Origin: Lutimonas vermicola
GTDB lineage: Bacteria > Bacteroidota > Bacteroidia > Flavobacteriales > Flavobacteriaceae
NCBI RefSeq assembly: GCF_038433205.1
Contig: NZ_JBCDNA010000001.1
Span: 1-64,000 of the forward strand
DNA length: 64,000 nucleotides
Reading direction: 5' to 3'
The first letter of the stretch is position 1, and each line of letters begins with the position of its first letter. The translations under genes were made by a program, and so were the position numbers. The notes under the pieces were generated by a model. It was given only the letters and a program-made list of their open reading frames with translations, had not been told where the DNA came from and ran no database searches. Of the stretch, positions 54,329-62,827 are shown piece after piece.

Positions 54329-55561
54329 TTACATTCTCTTTTTTCCTGCCATGCTCATGTCTGCCTCAATTGGCAACTCTCTGCCTTTTAGTAGAATGTG
54401 CCAGTAGATCCATCTGAAAAGAATTTTACCATAGTGGTTCATTTTCGTATTTTTCAAAAGCTTAAATGGTCCGATGCCTGGCAAAGGGAAAGTTCCTGGC
54501 AAGGGTTCTGTTTCATAATTAAAATCGATCAGGGCACCTTTTCCATAACCAGTTTCGATATAGCAGTTGGCATGACCGTCAAATTTAGCGGGTAATGCTC
54601 TTCCTTCCATTGCGGCAAGCAGGTTTTCCGTTAAAATCTCAGCTGCGAAATGTGCTACAGAACCTGCTTTTGAGGTAGGTATATTGGCAGCATCACCGAT
54701 TACAAAAATGTTCTCGAATTGTTTAGATTGCAAGGTGTATTTGTCGGTTGGCACGTAATTCATGTCATCACCTAAGCCGCTTCTTTCTATCATGTCTGAT
54801 CCCATGTTCACCGGAACAATAGTCAGGATATCAAATTCAACTTCGCGTTCATCATAAGAAACAAGCTTTTTGTTCTCATTATCCACGTAACTCAAATAAA
54901 AATCTGATACTACATCTATATTCTTTTCTTCTAAAAGATCACCAAGCACCTTGGATGCTACAGGCTTTGTAAAGGCACCAGGCATCAAAGTTACATAGGA
55001 GATATCGACCTTGTCTTTCATGCCGCGTTCTGCAAAGTATGCCTCTGCAAGGCAAACAAACTCAATGGGTGCTACCGGGCATTTATAAGGTAGCTCAGGT
55101 ATACACATAACTAATTTTCCACCTTCCCAATCTTTCAATCTATTGTGAAGTGCTACGGCTCCTTCTACAGTGTAAAAGTCGAAAATATCCTTGTACCACA
55201 ATTTGTCAGTTAACCCTTCTGTTTCAGAAGGCCTGGTCTCTGTTCCGGTTGCGATGATCAAAAAATCATAATTTAAAACCTCGCCTCCATCGAGCAGCAC
55301 CTTGTTTTCCTCTCCAACTATTTTATCTATAGGGCTGAAGATCACATTTACACCAGGAGGGAAAAAATCGTATTTTGGTTTAACGACATCTTTCTTACTA
55401 TAAATCCCAAAGGGAATAAACAAGAATCCGGGTTGGTAATAATGAGTTTTATACTGATCTACAATCGTGATTTCCCATTCTTCTTTATCAAGTTCATGAT
55501 GCATTTTGTTTAACATCATTGTTCCGGCTGTTCCGGCACCTAAAATCACTAACTTCTTCAT
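54329..55561 (-). CDS. sqr: sulfide:quinone oxidoreductase-like flavoprotein
   Basis: FAD-dependent disulfide oxidoreductase of 410 residues, probably oxidising sulfide to sulfane sulfur with electrons going to quinone. The FAD motif VILGAGTAGTMM is N-terminal, and a second FAD-binding stretch is IFVIGDAANIPTSK. Candidate catalytic cysteines are C161 in ELPYKCPVAP and C333 in GHANCYIETG. The C-terminal amphipathic part (KILFRWIYWHILLKGRELP) fits membrane attachment. It heads the unit with DUF1641, tusE and dsrE-like genes. A role with other sulfur substrates cannot be excluded. Confidence 0.85.
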   Translation of the reverse strand: MKKLVILGAGTAGTMMLNKMHHELDKEEWEITIVDQYKTHYYQPGFLFIPFGIYSKKDVVKPKYDFFPPGVNVIFSPIDKIVGEENKVLLDGGEVLNYDFLIIATGTETRPSETEGLTDKLWYKDIFDFYTVEGAVALHNRLKDWEGGKLVMCIPELPYKCPVAPIEFVCLAEAYFAERGMKDKVDISYVTLMPGAFTKPVASKVLGDLLEEKNIDVVSDFYLSYVDNENKKLVSYDEREVEFDILTIVPVNMGSDMIERSGLGDDMNYVPTDKYTLQSKQFENIFVIGDAANIPTSKAGSVAHFAAEILTENLLAAMEGRALPAKFDGHANCYIETGYGKGALIDFNYETEPLPGTFPLPGIGPFKLLKNTKMNHYGKILFRWIYWHILLKGRELPIEADMSMAGKKRM

Positions 55562-55586
55562 AATTTTTGTCTTATTAATTATACGG

Positions 55587-55671
55587 CAAAGATAGAGCGA
55601 GGTTTTTTTCTAAGAAGTGACTTAAGTCATATTTTTGTTTGTAAAGGCTCTAATTTCAGTAACTTAAGTCA
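55587..55671 (-). promoter_or_regulatory. sqr promoter with two palindromic activator sites
   Basis: On the minus strand TATCTTTG (55587-55594) is a good -7 element for sqr, but no -33 TTG is found about 20 bases upstream. Instead TGACTTAAGTCA, a perfect palindrome, lies at 55618-55629, its centre about 40-42 bases from the expected transcription start. A second copy with one mismatch, TAACTTAAGTCA, lies at 55660-55671, 42 bp (four helical turns) further. This is the class II geometry of Crp/Fnr activation. The Crp/Fnr protein at 57.8-58.4 kb is the natural candidate. Confidence 0.65.
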
Positions 55672-55764
55672 CACAAGGTTTGATTAAAATTGTTATAGAA
55701 AGCAATGAAAATACGGTGATAATAAAAAAAGAGTTATTTTTAAATTTCCAAAACCAACAACTTG

Positions 55765-57762
55765 ATGACCACAGTCGAAAAGAAGATTAAAGACCTGAGA
55801 GAAGAACTCCGACAACATAATTATCGCTACTATGTTCTTGATGAGCCTAGTATATCTGATTTTGAATTTGACTTTAAATTAAAAGAACTTCAGGAGCTCG
55901 AATTAAAACATCCTGAATTTAGCGACCCAAATTCTCCTACTCAAAGAGTAGGAGGTGAAATCACCAAGAATTTCAATACCATTGTTCATAAGAACAGGAT
56001 GTACTCTTTAGACAATTCCTATTCAAAAGAAGATATTCTGGATTGGGAAAAAAGGATCCAGAAGATTCTCGGGGATGTAGAACTTGAATTTACCTGTGAA
56101 CTTAAATATGACGGTGCTTCCATTAATATAAGTTATGATCACGGTGTTTTTCTTAAGGCTGTCACCCGGGGTGATGGATTTATGGGTGATGACGTTACGT
56201 CAAATGTTCGCACCATAAGGTCCATTCCCCTTGTTGTAAAAGACGATAAGTTAATTTCATTTGAGATCAGAGGTGAGATTGTACTGCCACTTGATGGTTT
56301 TGAAAAGATGAATATGGAAAGAATTGAAGCGGGGGAAGATCCCTACCGGAACCCAAGGAATACTGCAAGTGGAAGTTTAAAGCTGCAGGATAGCGCTGAG
56401 GTGGCCAGCCGCCCCCTTGATTGTTTACTCTATCAGGTTGTGGCCGATAGCAATCCTTTTTCCACCCATTATGAGATTTTAAATTATGCGGCATCAATTG
56501 GTTTTAAGGTACCAAAGACAATAAAATTGTGTAAAAATATCGAAGAAATTTTTGGATTCCTCCAATATTGGGACCACAAGAGACATGAACTGCCTTATGA
56601 GACCGACGGCGTAGTGATAAAAGTGAATTCACTTAATCATCAGGAGGAATTGGGTTATACGGCAAAATCTCCCCGATGGGCCCTGGCCTATAAATTTAAG
56701 GCCGAACAGGCCAGTACGATACTCAAAGAAGTTACCTATCAGGTAGGCCGAACCGGAGCCATTACGCCGGTTGCCAACCTCGAACCCGTTGAGTTGGCCG
56801 GAACGATTGTAAAAAGGGCTTCGTTGCATAATGCAGATCAAATAGAGAAAATGGACCTTCGGTTGAATGACAGGGTTTATGTGGAAAAAGGAGGGGAGAT
56901 CATTCCAAAAATAGTAGGAGTTGATTTGACATTTCGCTCCCCGGAGGCCGAATCAATAAAATATATCACACATTGTCCCGATTGTGGAACAGAACTTGTG
57001 AGAAAAAAGGGAGATGCTAAACACTTTTGTCCAAATGAATTTGGGTGCCCGACACAGATTACAGGCAGGATTCAGCATTTTATTAGTCGAAAAGCCATGA
57101 ATATTGACGGCCTTGGTGCCGAATCTGTTGAACTGTTGTTTAAAAATGGCTTGATTCATAATGTTGCAGATCTCTATGAACTAAGAGAGGATCAGATCGT
57201 TCCCTTGGAACGGATGGCTGAAAAGTCGGCATCTAACATGATCAAGGGTATTCAGGCATCAAAAAACATTCCTTTCGAAAAAGTGCTGTTTGCCCTTGGA
57301 ATCAGATTCGTGGGAGAGACTGTAGCTAAGAAGCTGGCGCGACATTACAAGAATATAAACGCTTTGATCGAAGCCGATTTTGAAAAATTGATACTCGTTG
57401 ATGAAATTGGGGATAAGATCGCAGAGAGTATTATTAAATTTTTCAGTGATGATGGAAACCGACAAATAATTGATCGCTTAAAAAAATATGGGTTGCAGTT
57501 TTCTGTGGATGAGTCTTTGTTGGCAGATCAAACCGAGCTGCTAAAAGGGAAGGTTTTTGTTGTGTCCGGAGTTTTTCAGGTGATGTCTCGCAATGAACTT
57601 AAAAAATCCATTGAAGACAATGGTGGCAAGGTGTCAGGATCAATTTCTAAAAAGACGAGTTATATAATCGCCGGAGATAATATGGGGCCGAGTAAAAAAC
57701 AAAAAGCCGAGAGCCTGGGAATCCCCATAATCACTGAGCAGGATTATCTGTCAATGATTTAA
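55765..57762 (+). CDS. ligA: NAD-dependent DNA ligase
   Basis: Seals nicks in DNA during replication and repair. The 665-residue protein has the adenylation Lys in ELKYDGASIN, the OB fold, a four-Cys zinc finger (CPDCGTEL...FCPNEFGC), helix-hairpin-helix repeats and a C-terminal BRCT domain (about 585-665). A TTG one codon earlier is not preferred. It is a housekeeping gene lying between the two halves of the sulfur locus and running opposite to them. Confidence 0.97.
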   Translation: MTTVEKKIKDLREELRQHNYRYYVLDEPSISDFEFDFKLKELQELELKHPEFSDPNSPTQRVGGEITKNFNTIVHKNRMYSLDNSYSKEDILDWEKRIQKILGDVELEFTCELKYDGASINISYDHGVFLKAVTRGDGFMGDDVTSNVRTIRSIPLVVKDDKLISFEIRGEIVLPLDGFEKMNMERIEAGEDPYRNPRNTASGSLKLQDSAEVASRPLDCLLYQVVADSNPFSTHYEILNYAASIGFKVPKTIKLCKNIEEIFGFLQYWDHKRHELPYETDGVVIKVNSLNHQEELGYTAKSPRWALAYKFKAEQASTILKEVTYQVGRTGAITPVANLEPVELAGTIVKRASLHNADQIEKMDLRLNDRVYVEKGGEIIPKIVGVDLTFRSPEAESIKYITHCPDCGTELVRKKGDAKHFCPNEFGCPTQITGRIQHFISRKAMNIDGLGAESVELLFKNGLIHNVADLYELREDQIVPLERMAEKSASNMIKGIQASKNIPFEKVLFALGIRFVGETVAKKLARHYKNINALIEADFEKLILVDEIGDKIAESIIKFFSDDGNRQIIDRLKKYGLQFSVDESLLADQTELLKGKVFVVSGVFQVMSRNELKKSIEDNGGKVSGSISKKTSYIIAGDNMGPSKKQKAESLGIPIITEQDYLSMI

Positions 57763-57773
57763 AAAAACACTGT

Positions 57774-58427
57774 TTATAATTCTAACACTTGTACCTTGTT
57801 TCGTGTTGAATATACTTTTCCTTCATTGTGAAGTTGCTTCAATAACCTTGTAATAACAACTCTGGAGGTATTTAGATCGTTGGCAATTTGCTGATGCGTG
57901 ATATCAAGATTTACGTCATGATGGACAAGCGCCATGTCTGACAGGTATTTAAGCAGACGATGGTGCATATTCATAAAAGCAAGCCCGTCAATAGATTCGA
58001 CCATTTCAATGAGTCGAAAATGATAACTGTCAATAATGAAATGTCTCCAGGTTTTGAACTTTGCCAGCCAGTCATCGATATATTCGACAGGTAAAAAGAT
58101 GGCTTCGGCATCATTTTCGACTACCGCTTTAAAGATACTTTCTTTCCTGTTGATACAATTGATAAATGAAATGGCACAGGTATCTCCTTTCTCAAGAAAA
58201 TAGAGTACAAGTTCCTCACCTTCTTTTTCTTTTCGGATGATTTTAACTGCACCTTGCAGGATGAGCGGGATATGAGTCATATTTTCACCTATATCAACAA
58301 GGATTTCTCCCTGCTTATATTTTTCTAAAAATCCAACTTTTACTATTTCTTCTATTAATTCTTTTTCAAAAATCGAGCCGTAGTATTCCCCAATTTTTTT
58401 TCGTAGGATAACTTCTTGTGTATTCAT
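57774..58427 (-). CDS. Crp/Fnr family transcription regulator
   Basis: A 217-residue regulator with an N-terminal cyclic-nucleotide-binding-like sensor fold (about 20-145) and a C-terminal winged helix with the recognition region THQQIANDLNTSRVVITRLLKQL. Cysteines occur as a pair in GDTCAISFINCINRKE, in the middle of the sensor domain; Fnr-type N-terminal iron-sulfur cysteines are missing. ATG 58427 is preferred, giving a leader of about 26 bases from the promoter; another ATG six codons upstream (58445) is possible. It is flanked by sulfur genes and probably activates sqr. The signal, perhaps sulfide, polysulfide or redox state, is unknown. Confidence 0.85.
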   Translation of the reverse strand: MNTQEVILRKKIGEYYGSIFEKELIEEIVKVGFLEKYKQGEILVDIGENMTHIPLILQGAVKIIRKEKEGEELVLYFLEKGDTCAISFINCINRKESIFKAVVENDAEAIFLPVEYIDDWLAKFKTWRHFIIDSYHFRLIEMVESIDGLAFMNMHHRLLKYLSDMALVHHDVNLDITHQQIANDLNTSRVVITRLLKQLHNEGKVYSTRNKVQVLEL

Positions 58428-58456
58428 ATCTTCTTGGAGGGTCATGAATGTTTAAA

Positions 58457-58511
58457 CAAAGTTAGTTTAAAATATGATAGTTACCAAGAACTTATTGCTA
58501 ACTGTGACTTG
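58457..58511 (-). promoter_or_regulatory. promoter of the Crp/Fnr gene with operator half-site
   Basis: On the minus strand TTG (58485-58487) and TAACTTTG (58457-58464) are 20 bases apart, a consensus Bacteroidota promoter. AAGTCAC (minus strand, ending near 58502) repeats one arm of the palindromes at sqr, so autoregulation is possible but the other arm is poor. Confidence 0.5.
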
Positions 58512-58525
58512 AATTCCTGTAAAAG

Positions 58526-58555
58526 AAAACTCCTTAACATTAGTTAAGGAGTTTT
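58526..58555. terminator. intrinsic terminator after the porin gene
   Basis: AAAACTCCTTAAC (58526-58538) pairs perfectly with GTTAAGGAGTTTT (58543-58555) around an ATTA loop. It ends the rhodanese-porin unit and separates it from the regulator gene. Confidence 0.88.
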
Positions 58556-58601
58556 CCACCAAAATCGATTCTGGCTGCATTCAAGCAAAACAAATAAATA
58601 A

Positions 58602-59648
58602 TTAGAAAACTACTTGAATTTGCGCCAAGAATTTATCATTGTCTTCGTTGATAACCGTTTCAATATTAGCCTGATAGTTTAGTTGTAAACGTACCGATTT
58701 GTTGAAAAAATAGTTAAGGCCAATAGTCATTCTTTCACTGTAACGATAAGGGACATCTTTTAAGTCAAGGTCCTGATCGAAGAATTCATATTTAAAAACA
58801 GGCTGCAGGTTCCATTTGGTGTCATACCAGATCATGCCATAGGCTCCATCTCTTTTTTCTCCTAATGCCAGTGGCTCAGATCCGCATCCGGTGTCTGCAC
58901 CTGGATCAAAAGCACCTTCGTCATGAATATATTCTCCCTGGATATGAAGGTTATTGATGTCGAAAAGAACTTCTCCTCCATAGGTAACCCTGTCATCATC
59001 ATTATTGTTCAGTTTTGGGAAGCCGTATCTGTAACTGCCTCCAATGGTCATAAAATCAAACAATTTATAGGTAACCCGGCCAACAAGGTCTTTTTTGTTG
59101 TTGTTATCCACCTTGTTTAATCCACTTCCATTCATGATGGCGAAGGCATAATTCAGTCTTGTATTCACGTTACCACCCCAAATTGAGATTCCATAATCTC
59201 GTTGTGGAACAACCAGCTGATCTGATACAATGGCACGGTCTATGGTAACCAATGCGTTACAGGCCGTTTGAACTTCACGGCCAAAAGGTTGTTTATAAGA
59301 ACCCACAGAAAGACGGGCCCAGTTATATTTATCCCAGGTCACAAAAGCGTCCATAAGATAGGCACTTCCAACACCACCAATAAAGGGGCTGGTCTCCAAC
59401 ATAAAATAGTAGGTCCAATCTTCAAATAACCGCCCTCTTACTCCGATTCTGGCTCTTCTGAATTTGAAGGTGCTTTCTGCCGGATCAGAAAGGGTGTAAT
59501 TATACTCAGGTTGAACAAACCCAAATAGTTTAATTTTGGCAGGAGCAATGCTATCATTGGGATCCTCTGCGTCACAACCTTGTGCTTGCACTTGGCTCAT
59601 GAGCATACTAATCATCATTACGATGAATATTGAAATAATTTTTTTCAT
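58602..59648 (-). CDS. outer-membrane porin (OprP/OprO-like)
   Basis: A 348-residue outer-membrane beta-barrel with a signal peptide (about 1-22). KLFGFVQPEYNYTLSDPAES, FRRARIGVRGRLFEDWTYYFMLE and SVGSYKQPFGRE are typical of the phosphate-selective porin O/P family. The solute is unknown; its place beside rhodanese genes suggests passage of a sulfur anion such as thiosulfate, but that is inference. It lies 17 bases after the first double-rhodanese gene. Confidence 0.85.
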   Translation of the reverse strand: MKKIISIFIVMMISMLMSQVQAQGCDAEDPNDSIAPAKIKLFGFVQPEYNYTLSDPAESTFKFRRARIGVRGRLFEDWTYYFMLETSPFIGGVGSAYLMDAFVTWDKYNWARLSVGSYKQPFGREVQTACNALVTIDRAIVSDQLVVPQRDYGISIWGGNVNTRLNYAFAIMNGSGLNKVDNNNKKDLVGRVTYKLFDFMTIGGSYRYGFPKLNNNDDDRVTYGGEVLFDINNLHIQGEYIHDEGAFDPGADTGCGSEPLALGEKRDGAYGMIWYDTKWNLQPVFKYEFFDQDLDLKDVPYRYSERMTIGLNYFFNKSVRLQLNYQANIETVINEDNDKFLAQIQVVF

Positions 59649-59665
59649 GTGATCTTATTTGAAGA

Positions 59666-60688
59666 TTAATTTTTGATCAGTGGTAAGTTTTTTGGTACCG
59701 AAGAACCAACACCCCATTGATTGCTGCTCCATGCCGCGTTTGAATGATAAATACCATTCATACCAAAAGTCATACTATAGGCATCATACCCAAGAACTTG
59801 TAACCATGCAGTTATCACTGCCGAAGTTTGTCCGGTATAACAGTAAGTAATCACCTTGGCATTTTTATCAGAGTCAAGGCCTTTATAACCATTGCCTTCT
59901 AGCATTAATTCTTCTTTCACGCGGAAAGCATCTTTGATATGACCAAAATTGCCATAATCAGTGTCTCCGAAATAATTATTAATGAAGTAAATACCAGGAT
60001 TGTTAAGTACATCAGTACCTTTTGCAGTTTTAAATCCTCCTTCTACAGCGGCTTCTATGCGTTGTCTTAGGATGTCGCCTCCATCTGTTGAAAAGATATC
60101 TATCAATGGGTCATCAAAGGTTCGATTACCCGGTGCATTGTTTGCCGCCCAATTGCTATGGCCATTGGCTTCGTCTCCCGTATTGTTATTCCAGGATCCG
60201 GCTGTTTCAGGATTCCAGCCAGACATACCCCATTTCAATGCCTGAGCATTGCTATGGCCGGCAAGACGTAAAAGTGATGTGGCATAACAGGCAGTTTGAC
60301 CTGAATAGCAAACAACAAGAATCTGTTTACTTGCAGCATCTGCTTCAGTAAGAATATCAGCAAAAGCTACATGCTTTGCCCCTTGAATATGACCAGAATT
60401 GAACGCTTCAAGTGTTCTTATGTCCAAAATACTGTATTTGTTCAAAAAGGCGTCAAGATCGGCTTCTGCAGGAGCACCAGCCACAAATTTTACCTCTCCA
60501 CCAGGGCCACTTAATATATTGTTTAAATCCAGATCATTTTCCATCATATAACTTGTCATGACTTCAAATGCAGGTCGTAATATTGGATTTTCAGGATTGA
60601 TATCATCACCTCTGTCGCAAGAACTGAGCAGTAACACAGGTACACATAATAATGCTAGGACGAATAAATTTAATTTTTTCATAATCAT
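59666..60688 (-). CDS. double-rhodanese lipoprotein, both domains with active-site Cys
   Basis: An exported sulfurtransferase-like protein of 340 residues with lipobox LSSC followed by acidic residues (DRGDD), which may favour surface display in Bacteroidota. Two rhodanese domains follow, one with active loop VCYSGQTA (C127) and one with YCYTGQTS (C283), so both could carry persulfide. Rhodaneses move sulfane sulfur from thiosulfate or persulfides to acceptors. It is co-transcribed with its paralogue upstream and the porin downstream. An ATG two codons in is an alternative start. Confidence 0.87.
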   Translation of the reverse strand: MIMKKLNLFVLALLCVPVLLLSSCDRGDDINPENPILRPAFEVMTSYMMENDLDLNNILSGPGGEVKFVAGAPAEADLDAFLNKYSILDIRTLEAFNSGHIQGAKHVAFADILTEADAASKQILVVCYSGQTACYATSLLRLAGHSNAQALKWGMSGWNPETAGSWNNNTGDEANGHSNWAANNAPGNRTFDDPLIDIFSTDGGDILRQRIEAAVEGGFKTAKGTDVLNNPGIYFINNYFGDTDYGNFGHIKDAFRVKEELMLEGNGYKGLDSDKNAKVITYCYTGQTSAVITAWLQVLGYDAYSMTFGMNGIYHSNAAWSSNQWGVGSSVPKNLPLIKN

Positions 60689-60718
60689 TTGTTTATTAAA
60701 TAGTATTTTGAGTTGTAA

Positions 60719-61717
60719 TTATTCTATTACGGGAAACATGTTCACGTCTTTTTTTGTAAAAGCTTCCCAATTATTGTCTTTTAAAGTTTTATGCATAAAG
60801 CTGTTGCCACCATATGCAAGATTTCCGGCATTGTAACCAAGTACGTTGAGATAGGCCACAACATAGGCGGTTTCCTGACCGGTTGGTCCATAAACCAAGA
60901 CCCTCTTATCTGTAGGAATCGTAAGTAAATCTGTTGTTGAACTAAGAGAAGCATTTGGGTCGTATTGTACGGCTTGTGGGATATGGCCTTTTGCATACCT
61001 GTCGGCGCCATTATAATCTATGATATAGTAGTCTGCAGGCAGCTCAAACACAGCTGATGATTTTACAATAGATTCTTTATAAGGAGTAGCAAATGCTTTC
61101 TCCAATCGAGCTCTTAATATAGCTTCTCCTTCACTTTTCCCGGTGCTAATAGCAGGTGCAGCACCTTTATTCGCTTTTTCATTAGAAGTAGTTTCTAATT
61201 TTGAGTTAAAATCGTCAGAGGTATTTTTGAGCCATGAATTTTCTGCAAAATCAACCCTCCAGGAACTCATTCCCCAGTTCATGCTATAAGCATTGTCATA
61301 TCCGGCTAATCTAAGCAGGCTTGTAAAATAGGCCGCAGACTGCCCTGAATAACAGACCAAAACGATCTTGTCATACTCGGAGGGAATAATACTGTTTTCG
61401 AAATGATTAAGAAGATCAGCTGGTTGAACATTTGCAGCGTTTTTAATATGACCATATTCAAACCAGGTCGCACTCCTAATATCTATGATATGATATTTGG
61501 GGTTCTTAAAATTTTTCTTAACCTCATCAGCAGGGATCAGGGCAGGTGCAGCATCAGTATTGATGAAATTTCTGTTGGCTTCAAGGAAACTCAGCAGTGT
61601 CTCAAATTCATTCGGGGGGTTCAGGTTGTTAACACTTGTACTCGGCTCTTTAAAACTACTGATCAAAAGAGTAGCTGGCAAAAGCATGATTAAGAGAATA
61701 AATGATAGTTTTCTCAT
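60719..61717 (-). CDS. double-rhodanese exported protein, second domain without active-site Cys
   Basis: A 332-residue paralogue of the next gene. The N-terminal hydrophobic segment resembles that of the paralogue but reads LLISSF where the paralogue has the lipobox LLSSC, so it is probably not lipidated. Domain 1 keeps the active loop VCYSGQSA (C122), the only cysteine in the protein. Domain 2 reads VYGPTGQET, with Gly at the Cys position (about 277), so it should be inactive and may bind partners. First gene of the unit with the second rhodanese and porin. Confidence 0.85.
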   Translation of the reverse strand: MRKLSFILLIMLLPATLLISSFKEPSTSVNNLNPPNEFETLLSFLEANRNFINTDAAPALIPADEVKKNFKNPKYHIIDIRSATWFEYGHIKNAANVQPADLLNHFENSIIPSEYDKIVLVCYSGQSAAYFTSLLRLAGYDNAYSMNWGMSSWRVDFAENSWLKNTSDDFNSKLETTSNEKANKGAAPAISTGKSEGEAILRARLEKAFATPYKESIVKSSAVFELPADYYIIDYNGADRYAKGHIPQAVQYDPNASLSSTTDLLTIPTDKRVLVYGPTGQETAYVVAYLNVLGYNAGNLAYGGNSFMHKTLKDNNWEAFTKKDVNMFPVIE

Positions 61718-62165
61718 GATGTAAAAATTTAAAATTCAATTGTTTATCTGTTTATACTTAGGCTAAAAATAATTTTGAAGAGGTCATAATTTCATGACAT
61801 TTCTCAGGAAATATCAATACATAATGAGTTTGCTCAGTATCAAAAGTTACATAACAGCGCTACAATTATTACAAACAAAATAGAACAGAAAAAATAATTT
61901 AAAATACTGTAAATCAGTAAGTTAAAAATGTAAATTGCAAAAATCGAAATGGTTGTATTACATACATGCTTCGAAATGGAATCGGAGTCGTCTTAAAGAT
62001 ATCATTTACTCTTTTTTTTTAATACATCAGGCGACTGTCTTGGCCAGAAAAAGCGTCAATTGGTATTGTAAAAATCATTTTTTTTGACCAAAAATATCCC
62101 CGCTCAAGGCGGGGATATTTCACAAAGCAATCAAACTAATTGTGAAGACGTCATAATGCAAATTA
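61718..62165. other. 448-bp gene-free region with inverted repeat
   Basis: No coding frame is apparent. GTCAT (61783-61787) and ATGAC (61794-61798), six bases apart, form a perfect inverted repeat about 65-80 bases upstream of the double-rhodanese gene, possibly a regulator site. It is not the same motif as the palindromes at sqr. No clear TAnnTTTG element is seen for the rhodanese gene. The terminator of the upstream unit occupies 62092-62120. Confidence 0.5.
62092..62120 (-). terminator. intrinsic terminator of the YeeE-rhodanese unit
   Basis: AAATATCCCCGC (62092-62103) pairs perfectly with GCGGGGATATTT (62109-62120) around a 5-base loop. On the minus strand it is followed by T-rich DNA, ending the transcript of the two anchored rhodanese-fold genes. 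Confidence 0.9.
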
Positions 62166-62789
62166 TCAACAGCCTCCTTCTGGCATTTTCTTTTTCTTTT
62201 TAGGTTGTGTGATGACTTTTTTCTTTGGAGCCAGAGCAGGTTTAGCTTCAACTTTTTTAATTTTTTGAATGCTTGCCTTTCTCATTGTTTCAGCAAAATC
62301 GTACGAAGGCTTTCCAACTTCCACATTTTTTACATGGAATTGTCTGTTCTCATAAGAGGTCCTGATACTTAGTATCTTTATCTGCTCATAACCCATTTGA
62401 AACAAAAGCATCCATACGGCATCGGCATCCTGCGGATGTTCACCGTAAATGATCACTGTTTTTTCTGTTGGTTCCTCATCACTAAAACTACCATTACCCA
62501 GTGCTTCCAGGATTTGACTTATGGGAATGTTGATGGCATTATCGAGGTGACCTTTTGAAAAATCAAAATTAGTTCTGATATCAATAAGTTTATACGTTGA
62601 CGGATCTAAATTTTTGAAGTCATCCAACGAAATTAGATGATTACTATTAGTGACAACTTCCAAAGTTTTGGCCGAACTGTTTGAAAAACTGAACTCGGGT
62701 TTTCTAAATGTGAGTAAACCGATCACAATAACTAACAAAAAGAGTATGGCCGATATGGATATTCTTTTTGTTTTTTCTAGTTCTTTCAT
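62166..62789 (-). CDS. membrane-anchored rhodanese-fold protein without active Cys, ending in GGC
   Basis: A 207-residue protein with a short N-terminal cytoplasmic part, one membrane segment (about 10-27), and a rhodanese-like domain (about 50-140) recognised by KLIDIRTNFDFSKGHLDNAINIP. The active loop reads IIYGEHPQDAD with no Cys, so it cannot work as a normal rhodanese. A lysine-rich linker leads to the end PKKKKKMPEGGC, and the final residue, C207, is the only Cys in the whole protein. The next gene upstream ends the same way. A carrier arm for sulfur, a redox tether or a metal site are possible; none is proven. Confidence 0.8.
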   Translation of the reverse strand: MKELEKTKRISISAILFLLVIVIGLLTFRKPEFSFSNSSAKTLEVVTNSNHLISLDDFKNLDPSTYKLIDIRTNFDFSKGHLDNAINIPISQILEALGNGSFSDEEPTEKTVIIYGEHPQDADAVWMLLFQMGYEQIKILSIRTSYENRQFHVKNVEVGKPSYDFAETMRKASIQKIKKVEAKPALAPKKKVITQPKKKKKMPEGGC

Positions 62790-62827
62790 CTTTTGTGGGA
62801 TATAGGTTATTTACAATAATGGGTTAT

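Noticed and set aside
52752..55561. Dissimilatory sulfite reduction (Dsr) locus
   Set aside because: The carrier has only one arm Cys, and DsrAB, DsrMKJOP and other core proteins are absent; only relay-type proteins are present.
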